From Saccharopolyspora hirsuta (lineage in GTDB: Bacteria > Actinomycetota > Actinomycetes > Mycobacteriales > Pseudonocardiaceae): a stretch of DNA of 64,000 nucleotides. A program made the translations under genes and the position numbers. Position 1 is the first letter of the stretch. Each line of letters opens with the position of its first letter. Where the stretch lies: the NCBI RefSeq assembly GCF_008630535.1, contig NZ_VWPH01000009.1, positions 186,001 to 250,000 of the forward strand, given 5' to 3'. Under the pieces are notes generated by a model, which did not search any database, was not told where the DNA came from, and worked only from the letters and a program-made list of their open reading frames with translations. Positions 53,326 to 61,575 of this stretch are shown one piece after another.

Positions 53326-53970
53326 TCAGGCCCGGGCCCGGCGGGTGCGGAGGACGCGGGTCACGACGAACCAGGCGACCGCGGCCAGCACCGCGACGAT
53401 GACGACCTTCTGGAAGATCCCGACGTAGGACTCGACCAACCACCAGCTCCGCCCGAGCAGGTACCCGGCCAGGACCAGCGCGGTGTTCCAGATCAGGCTG
53501 CCGAGCGCGGTCAGCACCAGGAACGGCAGCAGCGCCATCCGCTCCACCCCGGCGGGCAGCGAGATGAAGCTGCGGAAGATCGGCACCATCCGACCGAGGA
53601 GCACCGCCTTGGTCCCGTGCCGCGCGAACCACGCCTCGGTCCGGTCGACATCGGCCACCTTCACCAGCGGCAACCTGACCGCGATGGCGCGCGTCCGGTC
53701 CCGCCCGAGCCAGGCCCCGAGGTAGTACAGCACCACTGCCCCGACCACCGAACCCAGCGTGGTCCACAGGATCGCGCCGACCAGGCTCATCGAACCCCGA
53801 GCGGCGGCGAACCCGGCCAGCGGCAGGATCACCTCGCTGGGGATGGGCGGGAACAGGTTCTCCAACGCCACCGCCAACCCGGCGCCGGGACCGCCGATCG
53901 TCTCCATGAGCCCGGTGACCCACCCGACCAACCCATCGGTCGAGATCTCGTGCTGCGCGAGGAAGTTCAT
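53326..53970 (-). CDS. DedA-family membrane protein (second copy)
   Basis: 214 residues from the ATG at 53970. ENLFPPIPSEVILPLAGFAA is the classic DedA loop with the acidic Glu, and GRMVPIFRSFISLPAGVERM carries the conserved Arg. It is closer to E. coli YqjA/DedA types than the first copy (longer N terminus, PIPSE instead of PGES). Probably a lipid-carrier flippase or antiport-linked protein. It diverges from the histidine kinase gene. Confidence 0.88.
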   Translation of the reverse strand: MNFLAQHEISTDGLVGWVTGLMETIGGPGAGLAVALENLFPPIPSEVILPLAGFAAARGSMSLVGAILWTTLGSVVGAVVLYYLGAWLGRDRTRAIAVRLPLVKVADVDRTEAWFARHGTKAVLLGRMVPIFRSFISLPAGVERMALLPFLVLTALGSLIWNTALVLAGYLLGRSWWLVESYVGIFQKVVIVAVLAAVAWFVVTRVLRTRRARA

Positions 53971-54093
53971 GCCCAGAACGCTAGAAATCCCGCCCCCCGC
54001 GCGGAATGCGGTCAACCGGCGACTCGGCTGCGGTCGTCCGGACCGGGCGGGGTGCGGAAAACCGCAGGTTGTCGGAGTCCTTAAGCTCGGGCC

Positions 54094-55221
54094 ATGCGTC
54101 GGTGGCCCTGGGGGCTCGTCGGATTGGCGCTCGGTGCCTGCACCGCGCTCCTCGAACTCGGATACGTGCTGTGCTCCGCCGTGGTGCTGCCCTGGCCCCG
54201 GTTGCGGCCGTGGGCCCTCCGCGGCGCCCGCGCGCTGGTCGAGCTCGAACGTCGGCGTCTCGCAAGGTATTTCGCCAGTTCGCACGCAGACCAACCGGAC
54301 GGTGCCCGGGCGCTGCAATACCTCGCGCTGCGCGGCCTGGTGGGGCTGCTCGGCGGCGTCCTCCTGCTGCTGATCGGCTACGGCGCGGTGGGGGCCGCGA
54401 TCGAGTTCCGGGAGCTGTGGGCATCGACGAATCCGCTCGAAGGCCGCACCCCGACCGAGAAGTTCTGGCTCACGGTGTACCTGGCCGTCTTCTGCGCGGT
54501 GATGGCGTACCTGGCGCTGGCCGGTCTCTTCGGCGTCGCGGCACTCGACCGGGCCCTCGCGCGGCGGTTCCTGGAACCGGACCGGGCGCAGCGGTTGCAG
54601 CGCCGGGTGGAAGAACTGGCGGTCACCAGGGCCGACGTCGTCGCCGCGATCCGGGAGGAGCGGCGCCGCATCGAACGCGACTTGCACGACGGCGTGCAGC
54701 AGCGGCTGGTGGCGCTGGGGGTGCTGATCGGCCGGGCTCGGCGCGCGGGCGACGGTGATCGGGCGGCCGAGCTGTTGGCGCAGGCGCACCAGGAGTCCCA
54801 GGAAGTGCTGCGGGATCTCCGGGACGTCGCGTGGCGGGTGTACCCGGCGGCGCTGGACGCGGGCGGCCTGCAGCCCGCGCTGGAGGCGTTGGCGGAGCGC
54901 GCCGGGATGCGCGTGGAGCTGCACTACGAGGTGGAGCCGCGCCCGGAGGTGGAGGTCGAGGCGGTGGCGTACTTCGTGGTTTCGGAGGCGGTGACCAACG
55001 CGGCCAAGCACGCCGACGCGCGTATCGTGACCGTCCGGGTGCGACGAGGAGCGGGGTGGCTGGTGGTTCGGGTCGAGGACGACGGCGCCGGGGGCGCTTC
55101 CGCGGCGGGCGCCGGGCTCTCCGGCCTGGCGCGGCGGGTCGCCGCGCTGGACGGGAGGTTCGAAGTGGACAGTCCGGTCGGCGGGCCGACGGTGATCACC
55201 GCGGAGCTGCCGTGCGGGTGA
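54094..55221 (+). CDS. NarL-type sensor histidine kinase
   Basis: 375 residues. Four hydrophobic segments in the first 165 residues form the sensor, with a roughly 30-residue extracytoplasmic loop between segments (IEFRELWASTNPLEGRTPTE). The HisKA_3 dimer helix has the phospho-His in ERRRIERDLHDGVQQRLVAL, and the ATPase domain has VSEAVTNAAKHADA and DDGAGGASAAGAGLSGLARR. It phosphorylates the response regulator encoded by the overlapping next gene. The signal is unknown. Confidence 0.9.
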   Translation: MRRWPWGLVGLALGACTALLELGYVLCSAVVLPWPRLRPWALRGARALVELERRRLARYFASSHADQPDGARALQYLALRGLVGLLGGVLLLLIGYGAVGAAIEFRELWASTNPLEGRTPTEKFWLTVYLAVFCAVMAYLALAGLFGVAALDRALARRFLEPDRAQRLQRRVEELAVTRADVVAAIREERRRIERDLHDGVQQRLVALGVLIGRARRAGDGDRAAELLAQAHQESQEVLRDLRDVAWRVYPAALDAGGLQPALEALAERAGMRVELHYEVEPRPEVEVEAVAYFVVSEAVTNAAKHADARIVTVRVRRGAGWLVVRVEDDGAGGASAAGAGLSGLARRVAALDGRFEVDSPVGGPTVITAELPCG

Positions 55222-55865
55222 TCCTGACCGACGACGCCACACTGCTCCGGGAGGGCTTGGTGCGCCTGCTGGCCGAGGAGGGCCACGAGGTCCTCGCCGC
55301 GGTCGGCGACGCGCCGAGCCTGCTGGCCGAAGTGGACCGGCACCGCCCCGACGTCGCGGTGGTCGACGTGCGGATGCCGCCCACCCACACCGACGACGGT
55401 CTGCGCGCCGCGCTGGAGATCCGCGAGCGGTTCCCCGAGGTCGGGGTGCTGGTGCTCTCCCAGTACGTCGAGAAGCGCTACGCGGTCGAGCTGCTCACCG
55501 GGGATTCGGCCCGGGTGGGCTACCTGCTCAAGGACCGGGTGGTGCAGGTCGACGAGTTCCTCGACGCGCTCCAGCGGGTGGCCGGGGGAGGGGTGGCCTT
55601 CGACCCGGAGGTGGTCCGCCGCCTGCTGTCGACCGGCGGCCGCGACCCGCTGGCCGACCTGACGCCGCGCGAGCGCGACGTCCTAGAGCAGATGGCCCAG
55701 GGCCGCACCAACGCCGGGGTCGCGGCCAACCTGCACATCTCCCAGAGCGCGGTGGAGAAGCACGCGAACGCGATCTTCGACAAGCTCGCCCTGCCCCGCA
55801 CCACCGGCTACAGTCGCCGAGTCCTCGCCGTCCTGCACTACCTGGAGTCCAGCAACGGCGCATGA
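55212..55865 (+). CDS. NarL/LuxR-type response regulator
   Basis: 217 residues from a GTG overlapping the kinase by 10 bp. The receiver domain has acidic pair DD (TDDATLLREG), phospho-Asp in VAVVDVRMPP and Lys in YLLKDRV. The LuxR HTH is LTPRERDVLEQMAQGRTNAG and VAANLHISQSAVEKHANAIF. Regulation targets are not evident; it may act on the nearby DedA or permease genes. Confidence 0.9.
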   Translation: MRVILTDDATLLREGLVRLLAEEGHEVLAAVGDAPSLLAEVDRHRPDVAVVDVRMPPTHTDDGLRAALEIRERFPEVGVLVLSQYVEKRYAVELLTGDSARVGYLLKDRVVQVDEFLDALQRVAGGGVAFDPEVVRRLLSTGGRDPLADLTPRERDVLEQMAQGRTNAGVAANLHISQSAVEKHANAIFDKLALPRTTGYSRRVLAVLHYLESSNGA

Positions 55866-55924
55866 GGCCCGAACAGACGTCGGCCCGGCACGCCAGGGGC
55901 GCGCCGGGCCGAGGTCCGTTCAGG

Positions 55925-57307
55925 TCACTTGCTGACGGGGGTGCGCTCCGGTTGGCGGTTGCGGACCGCCAGGTAGCCGATCACCACCGCGATCACCAGG
56001 ACCGGCGTGATGTACAGGGCGATGCGGGTCTCCTCGTCGAAGGCCAGCAGCACCACGACCAGCGCCAGGAACGCCAGCACCACGTAGTTCGACCACGGGG
56101 CCAGCGGCATCCGGAACGGTCCGGCCGGGATCTCGCCGCGCGCCACCTTGCGGCGGTAGCCCAGGTGCGCGATCAGGATCATGCCCCAGGTGAAGATGGC
56201 GCCGACCGTGCTGGCGCTGGTGATGTAGGTGAACGCCTGCTCCGGGACGAAGTAGTTGAGCAGCACGCCGATCAGCATCACGCAGAACGTCACGGCGATC
56301 GCCCGCGCGGGCACCGCCCGGCCGCTGAGCCGTCCCACCGCGCGCGGGGCCTGGCCGTCCTGGGCCAGCGTGCGGATCATCCGGCCGGTGGAGTAGATGC
56401 CGCTGTTGCACGACGACAGCGCCGCCGTGGTCACCACGAAGTTGACCACGCCCGCCGCGGCCGGGATGCCGATCAGGGTGAAGGCGTGCACGAACGGGCT
56501 GCCGTCCGCCGGGAACTGGAACCACGGCACCAGCGCGGTGAGCGCGACCAGCGCGCCGACGTAGAAGATCAGGATCCGCCACATCACGGCGTTGATGGCC
56601 CGCGGCAGCACCTTCTTCGGGTTGCTGCTCTCGCTGGCGGTCTGCCCGACCATCTCCACGCCGATGAAGGCGAACATGACGATCTGGAAGGCCAGCAGGG
56701 CGGAGGCGCCGCCGTTGGGGAACAGGCCGCCGTGCGACCAGATGTTGCTCAGCGATGCGGTCGGCCCGACGTCGCTGAACCCGAAGACCAGGATCAGCGC
56801 GGCCAGCACGATCAGCCCGATGATGGCCAGCACCTTGATCAGCGCGAACCAGAACTCGAACTCGCCGAACAGCTTCACCGCGATCAGGTTCACCCCGCTG
56901 AGCACGATCAGCGCGCCCAACGCCGGGATCCACTGCGGCACCTGCGGGAACCAGAACTGGAAGTACTTGCCGACCGCGGTGATCTCGGCCATGCCGGTGA
57001 CGATCCAGACCAGCCAGTAGCCCCAGCCGACCGCGAACTTCGCCCACGGGCCGACGAACTCGCCCGCGTACTCGGCGAAGGACCCGCTCACCGGGCGGTA
57101 CATCAGCAGCTCGCCGAGCGCCCGCATGACGAAGAAGATCATCACGCCGGCGATCGCGTAGTTCAGGATCAGGCCGGGGCCGACCTGGTTCAGGGCCTTT
57201 CCGGAACCGAGGAACAGCCCGACACCGATCGCGCCGCCGATGGCGATCATGTTGATGTGCCGGGTGCTCAGATCCTTCCGGTACTCCTCGGCCGCTGGTT
57301 GGCTCAT
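55925..57307 (-). CDS. amino-acid permease (APC family, AAT/GabP-type)
   Basis: 460 residues from the ATG at 57307 (GGAGGAG upstream). Twelve hydrophobic segments; RHINMIAIGGAIGVGLFLGS is the AAT-family signature in helix 1, with GYWLVWIVTGMAEITAVGKY and FIGVEMVGQTASES. Closest in type to the D-serine/D-alanine/glycine (CycA) or GABA permeases. glyA and gcvT lie next to it, so a glycine or serine substrate is an appealing guess, not a demonstrated one. Confidence 0.85.
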   Translation of the reverse strand: MSQPAAEEYRKDLSTRHINMIAIGGAIGVGLFLGSGKALNQVGPGLILNYAIAGVMIFFVMRALGELLMYRPVSGSFAEYAGEFVGPWAKFAVGWGYWLVWIVTGMAEITAVGKYFQFWFPQVPQWIPALGALIVLSGVNLIAVKLFGEFEFWFALIKVLAIIGLIVLAALILVFGFSDVGPTASLSNIWSHGGLFPNGGASALLAFQIVMFAFIGVEMVGQTASESSNPKKVLPRAINAVMWRILIFYVGALVALTALVPWFQFPADGSPFVHAFTLIGIPAAAGVVNFVVTTAALSSCNSGIYSTGRMIRTLAQDGQAPRAVGRLSGRAVPARAIAVTFCVMLIGVLLNYFVPEQAFTYITSASTVGAIFTWGMILIAHLGYRRKVARGEIPAGPFRMPLAPWSNYVVLAFLALVVVLLAFDEETRIALYITPVLVIAVVIGYLAVRNRQPERTPVSK

Positions 57308-57606
57308 CGAAGTGGACTCCTCCAATAACGGGTGCGGGTTTTCGGTGGTCAACCGCGTGGGCCGCCTTCCCGCAACGCGTTGCTCAGCAGCGTGTTTCGC
57401 TGGAGCTGCGCAGATACTCCGGCATCCGGTCGGCGCTGGCAAGGGATTCGGAGGAGTTGAGATCCAGCCTTTTCGCAGGCGATCAAATCGATACCGGGAC
57501 TCGCGAACCGGAAAAGCGCATTTCGGTCATTGGGGGAGGAATTGTGATGAGTCCTGAATCACATTCAGCCTCTCGTTCGATCGGGCGCGGACGGGCGCAC
57601 CGAAAA
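57308..57606. other. gap between permease and glyA with no supported gene
   Basis: This about 300 bp holds the permease promoter region. A strong ribosome-like GGGGGAGGAATT precedes GTGATG at 57544-57549, but the frame it would open runs into antisense of glyA with no family likeness, so it is not annotated as a gene. The sequence is less G+C-rich than its neighbours. Confidence 0.45.
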
Positions 57607-57647
57607 ACGGCCGGTGCGCGCGAATCGGATTCGCGCACACCGGCCGT
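57607..57647 (-). terminator. glyA terminator hairpin
   Basis: ACGGCCGGTGCGCGCGAATC and GATTCGCGCACACCGGCCGT form about 19 paired bases with one bulge, 16 bp after the glyA stop on the minus strand. Confidence 0.8.
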
Positions 57648-57662
57648 GGAGTGCCGGAACCG

Positions 57663-58943
57663 TCAGAGGTTCGGGTACAGCGGGTGCTTGGCGGCCAGCG
57701 CCTCGACGCGGGCCCGCAGCTTGGCGCTGGTGGCTTCGTCGAAGCTCGGCTTGAGCGCCTCGGCGATGATGTCGGCGACCTCGGTGAACTCGGTCCTGCC
57801 GAAGCCGCGGGTGGCCAGCGCCGGGGTGCCGATGCGCAGCCCGGAGGTCACCATCGGCGGCCGCGGGTCGTTGGGCACCGCGTTGCGGTTGACCGTGATG
57901 CCGATCTCGTGCAGCCGGTCCTCGGCCTGCTTGCCGTCCAGCTCGGAGTTGCGCAGGTCGACCAGCACCAGGTGCACGTCGGTGCCGCCGGAGACCAGCT
58001 GCACCCCGGCCTCCTTGGCGTCGGCGGCGAGCAGCCGCTCGGCCAGGATCTGCGCGCCCTCGACGGTCCGGCGCTGCCGGTCCTTGAACTCCTCGCCGGC
58101 GGCGACCTTGAACGCGACCGCCTTGCCCGCGATCACGTGCTCCAGCGGCCCGCCCTGCTGGCCGGGGAACACCGCCGAGTTGAACTTCTTGGTGAACTCC
58201 TCGTCGGAGGACAGGATCACGCCACCGCGCGGACCGCCCAGGGTCTTGTGCGTGGTGGTGGTGACGACGTGGGCGTGCGGCACCGGGTTCGGGTGCAGGC
58301 CCGCGGCGACCAGACCGGCGAAGTGCGCCATGTCCACCATCAGGTAGGCGCCGACCTCGTCGGCGATCTCCCGGAACCGCTTGAAGTCCAGCTGCCGCGG
58401 GTAGGCCGACCAGCCCGCGATGATCAGCTGCGGCTTGTTCTCCCGCGCCAGCCGGGCGACCTCGTCCATGTCGACGCGGTGGTCGTCGGCGCTCACGTGG
58501 TAGGGCACCACGTTGTAGAGCTTGCCGGAGAAGTTGATCCGCATCCCGTGGGTCAGGTGGCCGCCGTGCGCCAGGTCCAGGCCCATGATGGTGTCGCCCG
58601 GCTTGAGCAGCGCGAACATCGCCGCCGCGTTGGCCTGCGCGCCGGAGTGCGGCTGCACGTTGGCGAACGAGGCGCCGAAGAGCTCCTTGATCCGGTCGAT
58701 GGCCAGCTGCTCGACGACGTCGACGTGCTCGCAGCCGCCGTAGTAGCGGCGGCCCGGGTAGCCCTCGGCGTACTTGTTGGTCAGCACCGAGCCCTGCGCC
58801 TCAAGCACGGCCTGCGGCGCGAAGTTCTCCGAGGCGATCATCTCCAGCGTGGTCTGCTGGCGGTTGAGCTCGGCGCCGACCGCCGCCGCCACCTCTGGGT
58901 CCACCGCGGCCAGCTTGTCGTTGAACAGGTCCGGTGTCGACAT
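57663..58943 (-). CDS. glyA: serine hydroxymethyltransferase
   Basis: 426 residues from the ATG at 58943 with GGAGG. The PLP lysine lies in [36 protein letters not shown] and [13 protein letters not shown] are the family motifs. It interconverts serine and glycine with transfer of a one-carbon unit to tetrahydrofolate. gcvT is 245 bp upstream on the same strand, with repeat R5 in between, so glyA may be read from the glycine-riboswitch promoter, its own promoter, or both. Confidence 0.95.
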   Translation of the reverse strand: MSTPDLFNDKLAAVDPEVAAAVGAELNRQQTTLEMIASENFAPQAVLEAQGSVLTNKYAEGYPGRRYYGGCEHVDVVEQLAIDRIKELFGASFANVQPHSGAQANAAAMFALLKPGDTIMGLDLAHGGHLTHGMRINFSGKLYNVVPYHVSADDHRVDMDEVARLARENKPQLIIAGWSAYPRQLDFKRFREIADEVGAYLMVDMAHFAGLVAAGLHPNPVPHAHVVTTTTHKTLGGPRGGVILSSDEEFTKKFNSAVFPGQQGGPLEHVIAGKAVAFKVAAGEEFKDRQRRTVEGAQILAERLLAADAKEAGVQLVSGGTDVHLVLVDLRNSELDGKQAEDRLHEIGITVNRNAVPNDPRPPMVTSGLRIGTPALATRGFGRTEFTEVADIIAEALKPSFDEATSAKLRARVEALAAKHPLYPNL

Positions 58944-59000
58944 GGTGTTGCCTCCTGTTGTTTCTCTCAGCGCCTGCCCGAGCACTGTCTTCGATCTTTG

Positions 59001-59170
59001 TCTTTGAAGCGGCGAAGCCGCTTAGCCCACCCTCGCAGCTTGCACCGCTGCGGGTTCTCCGCGTTCGCCTGGCGAGGACGGCCCAACTGCCGTGTATTGG
59101 CATACATAAAGTTGGGCACCCGGAGTCCAGGCGGGCGCTGAGGTTCCGCTACCGGCACCGCCACGCAAAA
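59001..59170 (+). repeat. structured intergenic repeat, copy R5
   Basis: This copy lacks the A hairpin and terminal stem-loop. H2 is the variant AAGCGGC-GAA-GCCGCTT (59007-59023), in the exact place of ATGCGCC-GCA-GGCGCAT in R1, R2 and R4. S1 arms are CTCCGCG-TT-CGCCTGG (59057-59072) and CCAGGCG-GG-CGCTGAG (59127-59142), with one mismatch. H4 arms are CCCAACT/AGTTGGG (59082-59116). It lies between gcvT and glyA, antisense to their transcript. Confidence 0.85.
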
Positions 59171-59188
59171 TGAGCTCAAGACAGGCCT

Positions 59189-60292
59189 TCAGGCGTTGCG
59201 GCGGTAGAACGGCAGGGCGACGACCTTCGCGGGGACGGCCTTGCCGCGGATGTCCACCTGCAGCTCGGTGCCGGGTTCGCCGTGGTCGCGGTCCACGTAG
59301 GCCATCCCGATCGGGTGGCCCAAGGTCGGGGACGGGGCGCCGCTGGTCACCACGCCGATCTCGGCGCCGTCGGCGTCCAGCACGCGGTAGCCGTGGCGGG
59401 GCGCGCGGCGCTGGTCGGTGCTCAGCCCGACCAGGGTGCGCTCGGTGGGCTTCTCCGCGGCGGCGGCCAGCGCCTCCTTGCCGACGAAGTCGCCGGGCTT
59501 GTCGAGCTTGACCACCCGGCCGAGGTTCGCGTGGTACGGCGTGAGGTCGGCGGAGAGCTCGTTGCCGTACAGCGGCATACCGGCCTCCAGGCGCAGCGTG
59601 TCGCGGCAGGACAGCCCGGTGGGCTGCAGGCCGTGCTCCGCGCCCGACTCGGTCAGCGCCTGCCACACGGCCTCGGCGTCGCCCGGCGCGGTGAACAGCT
59701 CGAAGCCGTCCTCGCCGGTGTACCCGGTGCGCGCCAGCAGCACGTCCTTGCCCGCGACCTGCGCCCGGTAGCCCGCGTAGTACTTGACGCCGGAGAGGTC
59801 GGTGTCGGTCAGCGGCGCGAGGATCGCCACCGCGTTCGGGCCCTGCACCGCGATCAGCGCGTAGTCGTCGGAGACGTCCTCGTGCTGGGCGTCGAAGCCG
59901 CTGACCCGCTCGGCCAGCTCGGCGGAGACCACGGCGGCGTTCGCGGCGTTGGCCACCACCAGGAACTCCTGCTCGCCGAGGCGGTAGACGATCAGGTCGT
60001 CCAGCACGCCACCGGCCGCGTTGCAGATCATGGTGTAGCGGGCGCGGCCGGGGGTGATCGCGGAGGCGTTGGCGACCAGCGCGTAGTCCAGCGCCTCGGC
60101 GGCCTGCGGGCCGCTGATCCGGATCTCGCCCATGTGGGTCAGGTCGAACAGGCCCGCGGCGGTGCGCACCGCGTTGTGCTCGGCGGTGTCACCGGAGTAG
60201 CGCAGCGGCATCTGCCAACCGGCGAACTCGGTGAAGGTGGCTCCGAGTGCTTCGTGCACGTGGTGCAAGGGCGTCCGTCGTGGCGACGACAT
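59189..60292 (-). CDS. gcvT: glycine cleavage system T protein (aminomethyltransferase)
   Basis: 367 residues from the ATG at 60292 behind GGAGGAG. The GcvT fold has MPLRYSGDTAEHNAVRTAAG, DLTHMGEI, ARTGYTGEDGFELF and the C-terminal GYRVLDADGAEIGVVTSGAP. It takes the aminomethyl group from GcvH and yields methylene-tetrahydrofolate and ammonia. A tandem glycine riboswitch upstream turns it on when glycine is high. gcvP and gcvH are not in this window. Confidence 0.95.
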   Translation of the reverse strand: MSSPRRTPLHHVHEALGATFTEFAGWQMPLRYSGDTAEHNAVRTAAGLFDLTHMGEIRISGPQAAEALDYALVANASAITPGRARYTMICNAAGGVLDDLIVYRLGEQEFLVVANAANAAVVSAELAERVSGFDAQHEDVSDDYALIAVQGPNAVAILAPLTDTDLSGVKYYAGYRAQVAGKDVLLARTGYTGEDGFELFTAPGDAEAVWQALTESGAEHGLQPTGLSCRDTLRLEAGMPLYGNELSADLTPYHANLGRVVKLDKPGDFVGKEALAAAAEKPTERTLVGLSTDQRRAPRHGYRVLDADGAEIGVVTSGAPSPTLGHPIGMAYVDRDHGEPGTELQVDIRGKAVPAKVVALPFYRRNA

Positions 60293-60410
60293 GGTGTGGG
60301 ACTCCTCCTGGTGGGCGCCGGTCGGCAGTCGAGGGCCGGTCAGCTCACTGCGCCCAACCTTATCGGGGGCACCTCGACCCCGACCTGCGCGGGCTTGCGC
60401 TGGTCGGGCG

Positions 60411-60602
60411 GTCTCCCCGGAGTCATTGGCCTGAGAGTTTCGCCACCTCGGGAGGCGGCTTGCACCGTGGGCGAGAAGCGGGGTGCTTCTGCTTTTCTCC
60501 GTGATCGCCTGGTGCCGTGCGGTGCCGGTGCCTGAGAGTTTGCTGGGGAGTATTGCTCCTTCGGCGCCCCGGTCCCGGTGGGCCGGAGTCTCTCCCGCAC
60601 GA
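60411..60602 (-). promoter_or_regulatory. tandem glycine riboswitch upstream of gcvT
   Basis: On the minus strand aptamer 1 runs from GCGGGAGAGACTCC through CGCCGAAGGAGCAA to AACTCTCAGGCACCGG (60602 to about 60515). Aptamer 2 runs from ACGGAGAAAAGCAG to GAAACTCTCAGGCC and CTCCGGGGAGA (about 60505-60411). Both carry the invariant CTCTCAGG (complement of 60531-60538 and 60430-60437). Tandem glycine sensors activate glycine-cleavage genes. The leader then runs about 120 nt to the gcvT start. Confidence 0.93.
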
Positions 60603-60655
60603 CGTCGTAGGCGCTGTATTCGGTTTGCGCCAAGGACGCTACGAACCTCCGGTGA
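60603..60655 (-). promoter_or_regulatory. candidate gcvT promoter
   Basis: Reading the minus strand, TTGGCG, an 18-bp spacer and TACGAC lie just upstream of the riboswitch 5' end. The hexamers match actinobacterial housekeeping promoters only moderately. The rest of the gap to 60814 shows no gene. Confidence 0.35.
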
Positions 60656-60814
60656 CCCACGTCAACCGGAAGGATGAGTGATCTCGAACCGTCCCGGTGA
60701 ACAGCACCGACTACGGGGCGGTGCCTCCGCCGCCGCGCCCCGATGCGTGACGGAAGTTCGTCACCAGGGGGCCGAAAGGCCGAGGACTCGCTTCAGCGCA
60801 ACTCCGCGAACCAT

Positions 60815-61474
60815 TTATGGTCGGCTCTTCGGTGTCGCGATCGAACCGGCTTCGGTGAGCTCCCGGTGCTGCTTGGTGAGGCCGTCGATGAGGGCCTCCA
60901 GGGCCAGTTCGAAGCTGGCCTCGTCGATCTCCGCCGCGTGCTCGCGGAGCAGGTGGGCCTTGTTCAGGTGGGGGAAGCGGTCGTCGTAGAGGTCCGCGTC
61001 GTCCGGGAAGCCGCCGCTGAACGAGCCCATCGCCGAGCCCACCACCAGGTACTTCGTCGAGGCGCCGATCATCGTGGCGTAGCGCTCCGGCCAGCCCGCG
61101 CGGGTCAGGCCGCCGTGCACCGCGTCCGCCCGGCGCAGGGCGTTCTCGCGGCGGGCCGGGCCGTAGGCCAGGAACGGCACCAGGTTGGGGTGGGCGACCA
61201 GCGCCGCGCGGTAGGAGCGGGCCCAGGTGCGCAGGCCGGTCGTCCAGTCCTGCTCGAAACCGGCGACGTCCACCGCGGCCATCACGTCGTCGGCGATCTC
61301 GTGCAGCAGGTCCTCCTTGGTCGAGACGTGGTTGTACAGCGAGGCCGCGCGCACCCCGAGGCGTTCGGCGAGGCGGCGCATGGACAGCGCCTCCAGGCCG
61401 TCGGCGTCGATGATCTCCAGCCCGACGCGGCGGATGCGTTCCGGCGACAGCCGGGGAGTGGTCGGTCTGGGCAC
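60815..61474 (-). CDS. TetR-family regulator of the acyl-CoA dehydrogenase gene (predicted)
   Basis: 219 residues from a GTG. HTH: PERIRRVGLEIIDADGLEAL, SMRRLAERLGVRAASLYNHV. The C-terminal helical domain is of the type seen in regulators of lipid and steroid metabolism. It diverges from an acyl-CoA dehydrogenase gene over about 100 bp containing a perfect TAACGACGTTA palindrome, the likely operator. Acyl-CoA is a plausible ligand. Confidence 0.87.
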   Translation of the reverse strand: MPRPTTPRLSPERIRRVGLEIIDADGLEALSMRRLAERLGVRAASLYNHVSTKEDLLHEIADDVMAAVDVAGFEQDWTTGLRTWARSYRAALVAHPNLVPFLAYGPARRENALRRADAVHGGLTRAGWPERYATMIGASTKYLVVGSAMGSFSGGFPDDADLYDDRFPHLNKAHLLREHAAEIDEASFELALEALIDGLTKQHRELTEAGSIATPKSRP

Positions 61475-61532
61475 GTCTTCTCCTCGTCGGATCCCTTGCG
61501 GCGTTCGCCGGGGCCGTCTTAGGCTGCCACAA

Positions 61533-61549
61533 AACTAACGACGTTAGTT
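61533..61549. promoter_or_regulatory. TetR operator palindrome between the TetR and acyl-CoA dehydrogenase genes
   Basis: AACTAACG-A-CGTTAGTT has perfect 8-bp arms around one central base. It ends 27 bp before the chosen dehydrogenase start (61576) and would touch an alternative ATG at 61552, one reason for the downstream choice. Confidence 0.78.
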
Positions 61550-61575
61550 AGATGGCCGCAGGAAGGGATCCGGCG

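Noticed and set aside
57457-57606. Small gene after GGGGGAGGAATTGTGATG at 57544-57549
   Set aside because: The frame has no recognisable product and continues into antisense glyA. The ribosome-like sequence alone is not enough.
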